Assembly (NCBI RefSeq): GCF_017833295.1
Contig: NZ_JAFIBW010000001.1
Span: 4,057,501 to 4,121,500, forward strand
DNA: 64,000 bases
Source of the DNA: Methylobacterium sp. PvR107
GTDB lineage: Bacteria > Pseudomonadota > Alphaproteobacteria > Rhizobiales > Beijerinckiaceae
Direction: 5' to 3'
In this document: in pieces, positions 63,822 through 64,000 of the stretch
How the letters are laid out: the number at the start of each line of letters is the position of its first letter
How positions within the stretch are numbered: the first letter of the stretch is position 1
Position numbers and translations under genes: made by a program
Notes under the pieces: model-generated
What the model was told of the DNA's origin: nothing
The model's input: the letters and a program-made list of their open reading frames with translations, nothing else
The model's database searches: none

Positions 63822-64000
63822 TCAGCGCCCGGTCGGGGTGATGGACGGCCCGTTCGCCCCGTGCCGGCTCCGAAGCTGGAAGGCCAAGATCAGCAGGAGC
63901 ACGCCGAAGGCGAAGGTGTAGGCGCCGATCCACCACGTCAGCACCAGGGCCGACATGCCCGGCTCGAGGATCAGCGCGATCCCGAACAGGATCGACACGA
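63822..64000 (-). CDS. HdeD/DUF308-like membrane protein, C-terminal part (5' outside window)
   Basis: The last 58 codons of a leftward gene read VSILFGIALILEPGMSALVL and TWWIGAYTFAFGVLLLILAF, then a polar end (QLRSRHGANGPSITPTGR). Two adjacent membrane segments with the GIALILEPG pattern match the C-terminus of HdeD/DUF308 acid-stress membrane proteins. The gene starts beyond the window edge. Confidence 0.75.
   Translation of the reverse strand, partial: VSILFGIALILEPGMSALVLTWWIGAYTFAFGVLLLILAFQLRSRHGANGPSITPTGR

Noticed and set aside
1-64000. tRNA, rRNA, CRISPR arrays and prophage
   Set aside because: I looked for cloverleaf ends, regular spacer repeats and phage structural motifs and saw none. 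A dedicated covariance search could still find a small RNA.

Overview
The window is a high-GC chromosomal segment of an alphaproteobacterium, most probably Methylobacterium or a close relative. This rests on a lanmodulin-type EF-hand gene (41888-42301), the cobT/cobS/J-domain/bolA block, the rpoH-carD-fdxA-S4-helicase block and the timA-mltA-smr block, all typical of Rhizobiales. The genus is inferred. I saw no rRNA or tRNA gene, CRISPR array or prophage. There is one complete IS701-family insertion sequence and several dispersed palindromic or MITE-like repeats.

Layout: 1-1.5 kb, the end of a histidine kinase overlapping a heme oxygenase gene (probable bacteriophytochrome operon) and a small DMT-type membrane protein. 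1.5-9 kb, a mostly leftward housekeeping run: gmk, yicC, a VOC protein, mltG, mutM, smr, mltA, timA. 9.3-13.1 kb, secB, a LysR/DUF4865/tautomerase module and an MFS transporter. 13.3-20.3 kb, rpoH, carD, fdxA, an S4 RNA-binding protein, a Suv3-like helicase and a small secreted protein. 20.4-22.4 kb, DUF1330, DUF3108 and rpmB with a good sigma70 promoter. 22.7-28 kb, aerobic cobaltochelatase genes cobT and cobS with a DUF29 gene between them, a J-domain protein, bolA and arfB.

28-34.3 kb: a DUF1275 membrane protein, a TPR-methyltransferase, a DNA-ligase-associated exonuclease translationally coupled to an ATP-dependent DNA ligase and a YjbQ protein, then an orphan flagellar hook/rod-like gene. 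The ligase carries an in-frame palindromic repeat element. 34.3-42.3 kb is the metal region: an RND heavy-metal efflux operon (adaptor, permease, outer-membrane factor), a divergent COG0523 GTPase behind a candidate Zur box, and the lanmodulin homologue. 42.3-44.6 kb is a gene-poor repeat island hit by the IS701-family element. 44.7-49.1 kb: a solute-binding protein without permeases, an MBL-fold hydrolase, a DUF6894 protein and a Rieske oxygenase.

49.2-53.5 kb: a tiny Cys/His-rich ORF behind an extreme Shine-Dalgarno sequence and before a strong terminator, a coiled-coil protein, a small zinc-finger-like protein, then ffh, chorismate mutase, rpsP and rimM without the usual trmD-rplS. 53.6-64 kb: a large hybrid histidine kinase, an O-antigen-ligase-like protein, pcaD, another repeat-rich gap, a small membrane protein, DUF1810, a PBP1A-type penicillin-binding protein with a nuclease-like C-terminal extension, and the end of an HdeD-like gene.
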